Source of the DNA: Streptomyces sp. NRRL F-6131
GTDB taxonomy: Bacteria; Actinomycetota; Actinomycetes; Streptomycetales; Streptomycetaceae
Direction: 5' to 3'
NCBI GenBank assembly: GCA_000719695.1
Contig: JOHN01000004.1
Span: 124,001-188,000 of the forward strand
DNA length: 64,000 nt
In this document: piece after piece, positions 1 to 7,977 of the stretch
How positions within the stretch are numbered: position 1 is the stretch's first letter
Layout: each line of letters starts with the position of its first letter
Notes under the pieces: generated by a model
The model's input: only the letters and a program-made list of their open reading frames with translations
Database searches by the model: none
What the model was told of the DNA's origin: nothing
Made by a program: the position numbers and the translations under genes

Positions 1-1
1 C

Positions 2-397
2 GGTTACGACCCGGCGCAGCAGCACCTCCAGCAGCAGAACGGCCAGTACGGCTACGAGCAGCAGTGGCAGGCCCAGCAGCAGCCGGCCTTCGGCTACGAC
101 CAGGGCTACGGCGGCTACCCGCAGCAGGACCCGTACGGCGGGTACCAGCAGCAGACCGACCCCTACGGCGGCTACCAGCAGCAGCCCCAGATGCACGACC
201 AGCAGATGCACGACCAGCAGCAGGTGCACGAGCAGCACCTCCAGCAGCAGGCCGGCCAGTACGGCTACGAGCAGCAGCAGTGGCAGCCCCAGCAGCAGCC
301 CGACCCGCACGCCACCGGGATCCCCCAGCAGCCGCAGCAGCCGCAGTACGACCAGTACGGCTACCAGCAGCAGCCCACCTGGCAGCAGCACAGCTGA
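2..397 (+). CDS. C-terminal Q/Y/G-rich tail of an unidentified protein (5' truncated)
   Basis: An open frame runs in from the left edge and stops at TGA 395-397. The visible 131 residues are almost wholly low complexity, rich in Gln, Tyr, Gly and Pro, with recurring QYGYEQQ, DPYGGYQQQ and MHDQQ units. I see no catalytic motif or membrane segment. The composition suggests a disordered, possibly self-associating tail. The folded domain that would identify the protein lies outside the window, so I assign no function. The gene is convergent with the FAD oxidoreductase, which ends 31 bp further on. Confidence 0.75.
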   Translation, partial: GYDPAQQHLQQQNGQYGYEQQWQAQQQPAFGYDQGYGGYPQQDPYGGYQQQTDPYGGYQQQPQMHDQQMHDQQQVHEQHLQQQAGQYGYEQQQWQPQQQPDPHATGIPQQPQQPQYDQYGYQQQPTWQQHS

Positions 398-401
398 GCC
401 C

Positions 402-440
402 GGCCGGGTGCGGTCGGGCCGGGTGCGGTCAGGCCGGGCC
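402..440. repeat. 15-bp GGCCGGGTGCGGTC(G/A) tandem repeat at a convergent gene junction
   Basis: Two 15-bp units (402-416 and 417-431) differ only in the last base, and a partial third unit GGCCGGGCC follows at 432-440. The repeat fills the short gap between two convergent genes and overlaps the stop codon of the minus-strand gene (429-431). It is probably slippage-derived. I see no perfect hairpin terminator here. Confidence 0.6.
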
Positions 441-1940
441 GATGAGGTTGGCCACGATGCAGGCGGACATGCCGACCCGTGCCAGTCCGCCGCCGGGGTG
501 GGCGGCGCCGCCGGTGAGGTAGAGGCCGGGGTGGTCCTCGTTCGGGGCCTGGAGCAGGTCGCCGTCGACGCCCGCCAGGGCCGGGGGCGGGACGGAGCCG
601 AAGAACGCGCCGGTCTCGCGCTCGGTGTCCTCGGGGGTGCGGACCACCCGCCAGAGCATCCGCTCGCGCAGGCCGAGGCCGGCCGCGTCGACGTGGTCGA
701 GCATCCGGTCGGCGAAGGACTCCGCGACGCCGGGCACGCCCCAGTCGAGGTCCAGGGACGGCGTGGTCGCGGTCAGCACCACGGCCTCGTGCCCCTCCGG
801 GTGCAGCGACGGGTCGTCCGGGCGCAGCACCTGCACGGTCGGCCGCTCGCAGATCGGCACGCCCGGGTCGAACACGCCCGCCAGCTCGGCGGCCGGGTCG
901 GCGGCGTGCACCACCGTGCGGTGCGCGGTGCCCTCCGGGCGAGCGCCGCGCAGCGCGAGCAGCACGCTGACCCGGCCGGGGACGCCGTGCAGCCGGTCGG
1001 CCGAGGCGGGCCAGTCGTCCGAGCTCTCGGCCGGGCCCATCCACTGGGTGTGCAGCACCCGCGCGTCGATCGAGGAGACCACCAGGTCGGCGTCGATCCG
1101 GTCGCCCTTGGTCTGCACACCGCTGACCCGGCCGTCCGCCACGATCACCCGGGCGACCGGCGTCCCGAAGCGGAACTCCACCTTGCGCTGCTCGCAGCGG
1201 CGGAAGAAGGCGTCGGCCAGCGCGCGCAGGCCGCCGTCGACGTACCAGACGCCGAAGGACTGCTCCATGTACGGCAGCACGGTGGCCCCGGCGGGGGCGG
1301 TGCGCGGGTCGAGGCCGAACCGCAGCGCGTGCTCGTGCAGCAGGGCGGTCAGCCCCGGGTGGCCGCCGAGCTGTTCCGCGGCGACGTCGGCCAGCGTCCA
1401 CCGGCGCGGGCCGCGCCGCCGGCCGAACAGACCGCGCCGGGCCCGGGCCGCGTCCGGTACCGGGTACGGGTCGGTGTGCAGCGGGCGCGGGTCGGCCGGC
1501 AGCGGCTCCTCCAGCAGCGGGCGCCGGGTGGCCTCCCAGACCGTGCGGCCGTGGTTGAGCACGGTGGCCCACTGCTCACCGGCGCCGGGGCCGAAGGCCC
1601 GGTCGAGCGCCTGGACCACCCCGCCCCGGGAGGCGTTGGGCAGGGAGACCGCCGTGCCGTCCGCGAACAGGTGCCGGCTCTCCGGGTCGACCGGGCGGAG
1701 CCCGACCAACTGCTCCAGCGGCTCGCGCCCGGTCTTCAGCGCGAGGTCGCGGTAGACGGCGGGCAGGGTGAGCAGACCGGGGCCGGTGTCGAAGGCGAAG
1801 CCGTCCCGCTCGTAGCGCCCGACCATGCCGCCGTGGGTGTCACGCGCCTCGCAGACCGTCACCTCGTGCCCGAGGGTCGCCAGCCGGGAAGCCGCCGCGA
1901 GCCCGCTCATTCCTGCGCCGATGATGACGATCCGTGCCAT
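429..1940 (-). CDS. CrtI/phytoene-desaturase-like NAD(P)/FAD-dependent oxidoreductase
   Basis: A 503-aa protein that opens with a Rossmann dinucleotide-binding fold: IIGAGMSGLAAASRL at about residues 6-20, followed by an acidic end of beta-2 (VCEARDTHGG). The C-terminus carries the second FAD contact typical of carotenoid desaturases and related amine oxidases (LTGGAAHPGGGLARVGMSA). Family members oxidise polyprenoid or similar substrates using FAD. No carotenoid cluster (crtB, crtE) adjoins it, so the substrate is unknown and 'phytoene desaturase' is only a family label. The ATG at 1938-1940 has no clear Shine-Dalgarno sequence, but a TAGGAT hexamer lies 6 nt upstream, which suggests a leaderless mRNA. 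Confidence 0.85.
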   Translation of the reverse strand: MARIVIIGAGMSGLAAASRLATLGHEVTVCEARDTHGGMVGRYERDGFAFDTGPGLLTLPAVYRDLALKTGREPLEQLVGLRPVDPESRHLFADGTAVSLPNASRGGVVQALDRAFGPGAGEQWATVLNHGRTVWEATRRPLLEEPLPADPRPLHTDPYPVPDAARARRGLFGRRRGPRRWTLADVAAEQLGGHPGLTALLHEHALRFGLDPRTAPAGATVLPYMEQSFGVWYVDGGLRALADAFFRRCEQRKVEFRFGTPVARVIVADGRVSGVQTKGDRIDADLVVSSIDARVLHTQWMGPAESSDDWPASADRLHGVPGRVSVLLALRGARPEGTAHRTVVHAADPAAELAGVFDPGVPICERPTVQVLRPDDPSLHPEGHEAVVLTATTPSLDLDWGVPGVAESFADRMLDHVDAAGLGLRERMLWRVVRTPEDTERETGAFFGSVPPPALAGVDGDLLQAPNEDHPGLYLTGGAAHPGGGLARVGMSACIVANLIGPA

Positions 1941-1946
1941 GCCCCG

Positions 1947-1952
1947 ATCCTA
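1947..1952 (-). promoter_or_regulatory. Candidate -10 (TAGGAT) for a leaderless oxidoreductase transcript
   Basis: Read on the minus strand, TAGGAT is followed by 6 nt and then the ATG at 1940. It lies in the 9-bp gap downstream of the DUF4126 stop codon, so the oxidoreductase may have its own transcript besides read-through. No convincing -35 was found. Confidence 0.4.
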
Positions 1953-2585
1953 GATCCGCTGCCGCCACTCCTCCGCCACGGGTCCGCGGCCGGTCGCGGC
2001 GGTGCGGGCGGCCCGGCGTTCGCGGCGGCGGGCGCGGAAGGCGCGGATGCGGTTGATCGCGAACCACACCAGCAGGATGCCGACCGCCAGCAGGACGGCG
2101 GCGATCGAGGCGGCCAGCCAGGGGTGGAAGATCGCCAGGGTGACCAGGCCGGCCACCGAGACGTCCTCGGCCAGCGAGACCACGATGTTGCTGGCGGGCT
2201 CGGGCGAGGTGTTCACCGCCATCCGCAGCGAGGCCTTCACCAGATGGCTGACCAGCGCCGTGGTGCCGCCCATCGCGCCCGCCGCGACCTCGCCCAGCGA
2301 GCCCGGGTCGGCGGCGGCGATCAGCGCGCCGACGGTGGCGCCCGCGATCGGGCGGATCACGGTGTGGGCGACGTCCCAGACGCTGTCCACGTACGGGATC
2401 TTGTCGGCGACCGCCTCCAGCAGGAAGAGCACGCCGGCCGCGATCAGCACGTCGGTGCGCTCCAGGGCCGGCGGCACCGAGTCGGCCCCGGCGAACCGGC
2501 CCAGCAGACCGAGCAGCAGGACCACCGCGTAGGCGTTGATCCCGCTCGCCAGTCCGCTGGTGAAGATCAGCGGGACGATCGTCAT
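1950..2585 (-). CDS. DUF4126 family integral membrane protein
   Basis: A 211-aa hydrophobic protein. It has a membrane segment at the N-terminus (residues about 3-30), further hydrophobic stretches around 45-60, 80-115 and 140-185, and a very basic C-terminal tail (RIRAFRARRRERRAAR) that should face the cytoplasm. The glycine-rich segment PIAGATVGALIAA with the later AMGGTTALVSHLVKASLR is characteristic of DUF4126 proteins. Their function is unknown; a channel or carrier is possible but unproven. It lies 9 bp upstream of the oxidoreductase in the same orientation and is divergent from the HEPN gene across a long intergenic region. Confidence 0.8.
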   Translation of the reverse strand: MTIVPLIFTSGLASGINAYAVVLLLGLLGRFAGADSVPPALERTDVLIAAGVLFLLEAVADKIPYVDSVWDVAHTVIRPIAGATVGALIAAADPGSLGEVAAGAMGGTTALVSHLVKASLRMAVNTSPEPASNIVVSLAEDVSVAGLVTLAIFHPWLAASIAAVLLAVGILLVWFAINRIRAFRARRRERRAARTAATGRGPVAEEWRQRI

Positions 2586-2687
2586 CGGTTCACCGTCCGT
2601 TTTCTGCTCGCGGTCCGCGCCGGTGTTCGATCCGGCTCGCCGTACCGTACCGGGACGCCGCCGGCGGGGCCCGCGGTTCCCGCCCCG

Positions 2688-2717
2688 GCGCGTCTGAGTA
2701 CGGATACTCAGACGCGC
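2688..2717. promoter_or_regulatory. Perfect 13-bp inverted repeat containing TGAGTA/TACTCA (operator candidate)
   Basis: GCGCGTCTGAGTA at 2688-2700 and its exact complement TACTCAGACGCGC at 2705-2717 flank a 4-nt spacer. A further TGAGTAC half-site in direct orientation lies at 2721-2727, 26 bp after the first. The symmetry and the extra half-site favour a dimeric regulator site over a terminator, and no T-tract follows. I do not recognise the cognate regulator. Confidence 0.55.
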
Positions 2718-2960
2718 GATTGAGTACCTGCACGGATGGCCCGCGACCTGCGGAGACGTCAGAGTGGTGGCACCGGGACGAGGCGCGTCGGGCGCCCCGG
2801 CCCGAGGGGCGGACGATCGACCGCCGCCGGTCCACGGGGGGCCGGCGGAACCGCGTCGAGGGGGGTGTCCGCCCCGGAGCCGGTCGGAGACCGCGCACCG
2901 CCGACACGGGGCGGCGGAGCGGGTCAGGGGGGACCGGCATCTCCGGGGGACCGGGAAGTT

Positions 2961-2993
2961 CCGAAGCGCCGTCCGTGGGGGACGGCGCTTCGG
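2961..2993. terminator. Perfect 14-bp hairpin without U-tract, 117 bp before the HEPN gene
   Basis: CCGAAGCGCCGTCC (2961-2974) pairs perfectly with 2980-2993 around a GTGGG loop. Streptomycete terminators often lack a U-run, so this could end a short transcript arising in the divergent region. It could also attenuate transcription into the HEPN gene. The orientation is not determined. Confidence 0.45.
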
Positions 2994-3109
2994 TGACCGG
3001 CGGGGGAGCGCGTCCGGCCCGGACTCCGGGCCCGATTGTCAGTGGTGCCGTTCACGATGGAGGAGCACGGACCACTCGGTCCGCGCGCTGCCTCGGAACG
3101 GGGGAGACC

Positions 3110-3721
3110 ATGACCATCAGCCACCCTGAGCACGTCACCGCCCGCCTCCACTCCGCCGCCTACCGACCGGGGGCCGCGCCGCGGTCCGCCGCCCACCGTC
3201 CGTCCGCCGGAGCCGATGTCCACCCGGTGCTGAGCCGGCTCGCCGCCCCGCCCGCCGCCCTCGACCTGCTGGCCGAGGCCCACCGCACCCTCGACGGGGC
3301 CCGTGCCCTGGAGGATCCGCTGGAGCGGTACGCCGCCGCGCACCTCGCGGCGCTGCGCACCGTCGCCGCGGTGCTCGCCGTGCGCGGCCGCCCGGAGAAG
3401 AGCGAGCGCCGCCGCCGGGCGATCCGCAGCGCCTGGGAGGTCCTGCCCGAGGTGGCCCCCGAGCTCGCCGAGTGGGCGCCCTACTTCGCCGCGGGCGCGC
3501 GCCGCCGGGCGGCCGCCGAGGCGGGCATCAAGGGCGCGGCCTCCGCCCGTGACGCCGACGACCTGATCCGCAACTCGGCGCTGTTCCTTCGGCTGGTCGA
3601 GCGCCTGCTGGGCCTGCACGCGGCTCCGCCGGCCCCGCGCCTGCCGCTGGACGGCGCGGCCGACACCGAAGACCCGGCCGGCCCCGCCGCTCCGGACGGC
3701 GACCACCGGGAGGCCGGGTGA
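3110..3721 (+). CDS. SAV_6107-type HEPN domain protein
   Basis: A 203-aa protein starting at ATG 3110, with GGGGAG a few bases upstream. The N-terminal 40 residues look disordered. A helical region follows (about 45-170): ALDLLAEAHRTLDGA, then a helix with RYAAAHLAALRTVAAVLA, then YFAAGARRRAAAEAG. This matches the small actinobacterial HEPN family named after S. avermitilis SAV_6107, whose gene sits near the same dcw cluster. HEPN folds are alpha-helical bundles, some with RNase activity. The canonical RX4-6H catalytic motif is not evident, so nuclease activity is doubtful. The C-terminal 35 residues are Pro/Ala-rich. Confidence 0.75.
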   Translation: MTISHPEHVTARLHSAAYRPGAAPRSAAHRPSAGADVHPVLSRLAAPPAALDLLAEAHRTLDGARALEDPLERYAAAHLAALRTVAAVLAVRGRPEKSERRRRAIRSAWEVLPEVAPELAEWAPYFAAGARRRAAAEAGIKGAASARDADDLIRNSALFLRLVERLLGLHAAPPAPRLPLDGAADTEDPAGPAAPDGDHREAG

Positions 3722-3857
3722 TCGGCGGGGGGTGAGAAAGGGAGGGAGGAAAAGGGGAGAGGGGTGGAGGGGGAAGCGCCCGGACGGGGGCCGAGGCGGA
3801 CAGGGCCTAAGGTTGGAGACAACCTGATCGACCCTGCACGTGCCAAGGAGCCTCGCC

Positions 3858-4610
3858 TTGTACCCGACGCGTCCCCGCAGCGCCCTGCGTACCGCCGTGG
3901 TGTGGGAGGTGGTGCGGGCCGCCCTGGAGAAGCGGGTGGCCGAGCTGGACCAGCCGGTGCTCGACGTGGTCGACACCGGTGGCGGCACCGGCAACTTCGC
4001 CGTGCCGGTGGCCCGGCTGGGCCACCGCGTCACCGTGGTCGACCCGAGCCCGGACGCGCTGTTCGCGCTGGAGCGGCGGGCCGCCGAGGCCGGCGTGACC
4101 GACCTGGTCCGCGCCGTCCAGGGCGACACCCAGACCCTCCCCGAGCTGGTTCCGCCCGGCACCGTCGACGCGGTGCTCTGCCACGGCGTGCTGGAGGTCG
4201 TGGACGACCCGGCCGAGGCGCTCGGCAGCCTGGCCGGCACCCTGCGCCGGGGCGGCTTCGTGAGCCTGTTGGCCGCCAACCGCAACGGTGCGGTGCTCGC
4301 CCGGGCGCTCGGCGGTCACTTCGCCGAGGCCCGCGCGGTGCTGGGCGCCGCCGACGGCCGCTGGGGCGAGCACGACCCGATGCCGCGCCGCTTCACCGGC
4401 GAGGAGCTGGACCGCCTGGCGGTCGGGGCCGGCCTGCGGGTCGAGTCGGTGCACGGGGTCCGGGTCTTCGCCGACCTCGTCCCGGGCGTCCTGGTGGACA
4501 CCGAGCCGGGGGCGATGGAGGCGCTGCTCAAGCTGGAGGAGGCCGCCGCCGGGCAGCCGGCCTTCCACGCCGTGGCGACCCAGCTCCACCTGCTGGCCAC
4601 CCTGGCCTGA
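3858..4610 (+). CDS. Class I SAM-dependent methyltransferase
   Basis: A 250-aa protein. VLDVVDTGGGTGNFAVPVARLGHRVTVVDPSP contains motif I (the glycine-rich SAM loop) and the acidic end of beta-2. Motif II/III follows as VDAVLCHGVLEVVDDPAEAL, then the post-motif LAGTLRRGGFVSLL. The C-terminal third has the RRFTGEEL...AGLRVESVHGVRVFADL layout seen in Smt/UbiE-like enzymes. The substrate is unknown. I chose TTG 3858 because AAGGAG at 3845-3850 lies 7 nt upstream; an in-frame start at 3840 would place that site inside the gene. It is conserved near dcw in streptomycetes, which may only reflect synteny. Confidence 0.85.
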   Translation: MYPTRPRSALRTAVVWEVVRAALEKRVAELDQPVLDVVDTGGGTGNFAVPVARLGHRVTVVDPSPDALFALERRAAEAGVTDLVRAVQGDTQTLPELVPPGTVDAVLCHGVLEVVDDPAEALGSLAGTLRRGGFVSLLAANRNGAVLARALGGHFAEARAVLGAADGRWGEHDPMPRRFTGEELDRLAVGAGLRVESVHGVRVFADLVPGVLVDTEPGAMEALLKLEEAAAGQPAFHAVATQLHLLATLA

Positions 4611-5019
4611 CCCGGCGGACCGCCGCCGTTCGCCGTCCGATCCCGCACCGTTCGCCGACGGATCGACCGCGCGTCCGCCGCCCGTCCCCGCGCCTTCTCC
4701 TCGGGATCTCCCCAGGTCCGAGCCGATTCCAACGGATCGGGCACTTGTCCGGCCCCCGCCGCGTTGAGCGTGGTGCGGCGAGGAGCCGCCGAAGTGGCCG
4801 GGCCCACGCGTGGTCGACCACTCCGTCGAGGGCCCGTGGACCGTATGATCTGGGTAAAGCCGGAAAGCATGACCGCCGGACGCTCGGGGCATATGGACGA
4901 CACGGGCCCGGGCCCCCGCACAGGCGTCCGACCGCGTGTTCTGATGGCTGATTTGGACTTGCCACCCCGACCGGGGCGGCGGACCGGTCGCACCCGCGAC
5001 CGACGAGTAGGAGGACTCC
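4611..5019 (+). promoter_or_regulatory. 409-bp upstream region of the DUF3040 gene with a palindrome and a -10 box
   Basis: I see no gene in this gap. It contains a perfect 12-bp palindrome GTGGTCGACCAC at 4810-4821 and a TATGAT hexamer at 4844-4849. If TATGAT is the -10, the palindrome covers roughly -46 to -35, a plausible operator position, and the mRNA leader would be about 165 nt. The core TGGTCGACCA resembles GntR-type half-sites. The regulator is unknown. Confidence 0.4.
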
Positions 5020-5412
5020 GTGCCGCTCTCGGAGCACGAGCAGCGACTGCTCGACCAGATGGAGCGAGCGCTGTATGCCGAAGATCCCAAATTCGCTACG
5101 GCGCTCGAGGGAACCGGTCTGCGCACCTACACCCGTCGGCGGGTCTATCTCGCCGTCGGCGGCTTCGTGATCGGTATCGGCCTGCTGATGGGTGGCATGG
5201 TCGTACCCGACCAGATCTGGGTCAGTGTGGTCGGCTTCCTGGTGATGCTCGGGTGTGCCGTCTTCGCCGTGACGGGCTGGCGTCGCGGGCCCGCCGGTCA
5301 GGCGCAGCGCCCCGGTCCGGCCGCCGCGCCGGGCCGCAAGGCCGGGATGATGGACCGGGTCGAGCAGCGCTGGCAGCGTCGGCGTGACGAGCAGACCGGT
5401 GGCGGATTCTGA
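5020..5412 (+). CDS. DUF3040 small membrane protein
   Basis: A 130-aa protein starting at GTG 5020, with GTAGGAGGA just upstream. The N-terminal MPLSEHEQRLLDQMERALYAEDP is the signature of DUF3040 (an amphipathic, acidic helix). Two membrane segments follow at about residues 45-67 and 70-88, and the tail is basic (WRRGPAGQAQRP...). The position between the dcw cluster and the methyltransferase is conserved in streptomycetes. The family is actinobacterial; a role at the division site or envelope has been suggested from context, but nothing in this sequence proves it. Confidence 0.85.
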   Translation: MPLSEHEQRLLDQMERALYAEDPKFATALEGTGLRTYTRRRVYLAVGGFVIGIGLLMGGMVVPDQIWVSVVGFLVMLGCAVFAVTGWRRGPAGQAQRPGPAAAPGRKAGMMDRVEQRWQRRRDEQTGGGF

Positions 5413-5420
5413 GACCTGAG

Positions 5421-5483
5421 GTCCGTACCGCCGCCGGTACGGACGCGCCGAGGGCGGGCAGTCGACCGACTGCCCGCCCTCGG
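5421..5483. terminator. Double hairpin, bidirectional terminator
   Basis: Two consecutive perfect inverted repeats lie between convergent genes: GTCCGTACCG/CGGTACGGAC (5421-5444, 4-nt loop), then a 17-bp arm pair (5448-5464 and 5467-5483) followed by TGTTTCG. The second is strong enough to stop transcription from both the DUF3040 gene and the transglutaminase operon. Confidence 0.75.
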
Positions 5484-5511
5484 TGTTTCGCCGTACGGGT
5501 TCGCCGCGGGG

Positions 5512-7977
5512 TCAGGACCCCGCGCCGCCGTCGCCGCTCCCGCGGGTGCGGTCGCGCCGCCGGGCCGCCAGCCGGCGGACCGGCCCGGTGACCGCCCCGG
5601 CCGCTCGGGACAGCCGGCCGCCCACCGCCAGCCGGGCGGTCAGCAGCGCTTCCGAGATCCGCCACCGCAGCTGGGCGGAGGACGGCGGCAGCAGGACCGC
5701 CCTGATCCGGCCGCGCCGTCCGGCGTGCGCCCGCAGACCGGTCCGGGCGGTCCGGACGTCCGCCGCGAGCGGTTCGTCGACCTCGGCGGAGCGGGCGTAG
5801 AGCACCCGTTCGGTGGCCAGCGCCACCCGGCCGGCGGCCGCCGTGGCAGTTTCGTCCAGTTCGGCGCTCTCGGCGATCCGACGGGCGGTGGCGCGCGGGG
5901 TGCGCGAGTCGTCCGGCGGGATGCCGAGGTCCCAGGCGGAGTCGATCAGCTCGTCCCAGGCGGCCAGCACCTGCGCGTCGGTGAGCCGGACCGGTCCCGG
6001 TCCGCCGGGGCGGCGCCGCCCGCCCGCGCCCAGCCGGCGCCGGCGCAGCAGGGCGCGCCAGACCATCGGGGTGAGCAGCAGGGCGAGCAGCAGCGCGGCC
6101 ACGACCAGGGCGGTCAGGACCTTTCCGGAGAGCAGCCAGGACTCCTCGTCGGCGCCCCCGGCGCGCTCGGGCCGATCGCCGCAGTCGCCGGTCCGGCGCA
6201 GCTTCGCGTCGCAGTCCGGGTTGGCGGACGGCAGCTGGACGGGCGCGCTGGCCTGCGGCTGCGCGCTCGGCTGGGAGGTCGGCTGGGTGGCCGGGGCGGA
6301 CACCGGGTCCGAGTAGTCGGGCTGGACGCCGCGGGTCGGGGTGGGCTCGAAGCGCAGCCAGCCGTAGCCCTCGAAGTACAGCTCGGGCCAGGCGTGGTAC
6401 ATCGCGTCGGTCACCGAGTAGACGTTGTTGCCCTTGGTGTTGCCGGGGGTGAATCCGAGCGCGACCCGGGCGGGGACGCCCAGGATGCGGGCCATGATCG
6501 CCATGGTGGAGGCGAAGTGGACGCAGAAGCCGCGGCGGCGCTCCAGGAAGTCCTTCATCGCGTCGCTGCCGCTGTCGGTCCTGGTGGTGGCGTCGTAGGC
6601 GAACTCGGGGCCGGTGAACCAGTCGCGCAGGGCCACGGCCTTGTCGTACCCGGTCTTCGCCCCTCCGGTGACCCGGAAGGCGGTGTCCCGGACCACCGGC
6701 GGAAGGTCCCGCGGCACGTTGAGGTACTGGTCGCGGATCCGGTCGGGGGCGGTGGGCACGGTGCGCAGACTGGTCGCGGTGGGCCGGACGTCCAGCGCGG
6801 TGACCGAGTAGTTGAGGCCCTTGATCGCCTTCTCCCTGGCGGGCAGCAGGCTGGCGGTGACCGTGTCGAGCTGCCAGGCGGAGTTGTCGCGGAGGCTGAC
6901 GCCCACCGCCGGGTAGGGCATCGGCAACCAGGCGTCGTCCAGCTGGGGGCCGATCCGGACGTCGGTCTTCAGCTGCCCGGCCAGGTCGATGTTGCCCAGC
7001 CCCTCGGGGGCGGGGAAGGCACCGGCGAAGGGCACCGTGGCGACCGAGCCGCGCTTCCAGCTGGTGCCGTCGAAGGCGTCCAGCGAGCCGGTGCGCAGAT
7101 AGGTGGAGTCGGCGACCGGGTTGTCGGACTTGTAGCTGAAGAGTTCGACGTTGCGCGGTCGGGGGATCGCTCCGGTCAGGGTGATCAGCGGGTCGAGGCT
7201 GCTGACCGCGCCGGGGCCGCGTCCGCCGGCGCTGGTGCCGGAGCCGGGGTGCAGCAGGCCGGAGCCCCAGCGGGGCAGGAAGGCCGGCAGCAGCAGGGCG
7301 AGCGCGAGGGCCAGGGCGCCGATCTGTCGGCCGTTGCGGCCGAGCGCGCCGACGCCGCCGCCCTCGCCGCCCCGGTCGGCGCCGCGGAAGATCCGGCCCC
7401 AGCGGGAGACCCGGTCCTGGCCCTCGGCGAAGAGCAGGACCAGGTAGCCGGCGGCGGCGGTGGCGAACCAGAGCCAGTTGCCCTGGTCGCCGGCCAGGCC
7501 GTTGCCGACCGAGTAGAGCGCGAGCAGCGGCAGGCCGGCGAGGGCCGAGCGCCGGTAGGTGACCGCGACGGTGTCCACCACGACGGCGATCAGGCCGACC
7601 GCGCCGACCAGGATGAGCCGCAGCCCGGGGCTGGGCGGGGCGGGGATGGCGTAGTCGCGGACGTCGTGGAGCCCCTGGCTCAGGACCCGGCCGAGCAGCC
7701 GGACCGACTCGGGGCCGGGCACCAGGCCGCCGAAGACCGCCGCCGAGGAGGCGAAGCCGATCAGCAGCAGGACGAACAGCGCCACCAGCTGGCCGACCGG
7801 AACGGTCCACCGGTAGAAGGGGGTGCGGCGCAGCCCGGCGCCGACCGCCGCGACGACCGCCACCACCAGGAAGGCGTGGGTGATCCAGCCCTTGGTGGTC
7901 AGCAGCGGGGTCAGGCACAGGGCGGCCAGGGCGGTGGCCAGCGCCGCGAACACGGTCAGTTTGGCCCGGGTGGTCAC
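5512..7977 (-). CDS. TgpA-like membrane transglutaminase (DUF3488 / transglutaminase core / DUF4129)
   Basis: An 821-aa membrane protein. The N-terminal 250 residues contain about six hydrophobic segments (DUF3488). An extracytoplasmic transglutaminase-like core follows, with the nucleophile in RRGFCVHFASTMAIMARILGVPARVALGF (Cys485), the His in AMYHAWPELYFEGYGW and the acidic residue in RFEPTPTRG. A further membrane segment (LLSGKVLTALVVAALLLALLL) precedes the C-terminal DUF4129 helix region (DAQVLAAWDELIDSAWDLGI). The GTG start at 7977 overlaps the stop of the DUF58 gene by 4 bp, so translation is probably coupled. TgpA-family proteins with MoxR and DUF58 partners are widespread; the substrate is unknown. 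Confidence 0.88.
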   Translation of the reverse strand: MTTRAKLTVFAALATALAALCLTPLLTTKGWITHAFLVVAVVAAVGAGLRRTPFYRWTVPVGQLVALFVLLLIGFASSAAVFGGLVPGPESVRLLGRVLSQGLHDVRDYAIPAPPSPGLRLILVGAVGLIAVVVDTVAVTYRRSALAGLPLLALYSVGNGLAGDQGNWLWFATAAAGYLVLLFAEGQDRVSRWGRIFRGADRGGEGGGVGALGRNGRQIGALALALALLLPAFLPRWGSGLLHPGSGTSAGGRGPGAVSSLDPLITLTGAIPRPRNVELFSYKSDNPVADSTYLRTGSLDAFDGTSWKRGSVATVPFAGAFPAPEGLGNIDLAGQLKTDVRIGPQLDDAWLPMPYPAVGVSLRDNSAWQLDTVTASLLPAREKAIKGLNYSVTALDVRPTATSLRTVPTAPDRIRDQYLNVPRDLPPVVRDTAFRVTGGAKTGYDKAVALRDWFTGPEFAYDATTRTDSGSDAMKDFLERRRGFCVHFASTMAIMARILGVPARVALGFTPGNTKGNNVYSVTDAMYHAWPELYFEGYGWLRFEPTPTRGVQPDYSDPVSAPATQPTSQPSAQPQASAPVQLPSANPDCDAKLRRTGDCGDRPERAGGADEESWLLSGKVLTALVVAALLLALLLTPMVWRALLRRRRLGAGGRRRPGGPGPVRLTDAQVLAAWDELIDSAWDLGIPPDDSRTPRATARRIAESAELDETATAAAGRVALATERVLYARSAEVDEPLAADVRTARTGLRAHAGRRGRIRAVLLPPSSAQLRWRISEALLTARLAVGGRLSRAAGAVTGPVRRLAARRRDRTRGSGDGGAGS

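Larger units (their letters stand above)
2586..3109. other. Divergent intergenic region with two strong palindromes
   Basis: These 524 bp separate the minus-strand DUF4126 gene from the plus-strand HEPN gene. I find no credible gene on either strand. The long plus-strand open frame from 2720 has an Arg/Gly-rich translation typical of non-coding GC-rich DNA, and no ribosome site marks its start. The region contains a palindrome at 2688-2717 and a perfect hairpin at 2961-2993, listed separately. Confidence 0.7.

Noticed and set aside
361..2723. Long open frames on the strand opposite or out of frame with the FAD oxidoreductase (up to 771 aa)
   Set aside because: In very GC-rich DNA the antisense and alternative frames rarely hit stops. 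Their translations are Arg/Gly/Ala/Pro-rich without domains, while the minus-strand frame has clear FAD motifs.
2720..3109. An N-terminal extension of the HEPN protein from 2720
   Set aside because: There is no ribosome site, the composition is Arg/Gly-rich, and the extension would cross the perfect hairpin at 2961-2993. ATG 3110 has a good Shine-Dalgarno sequence.
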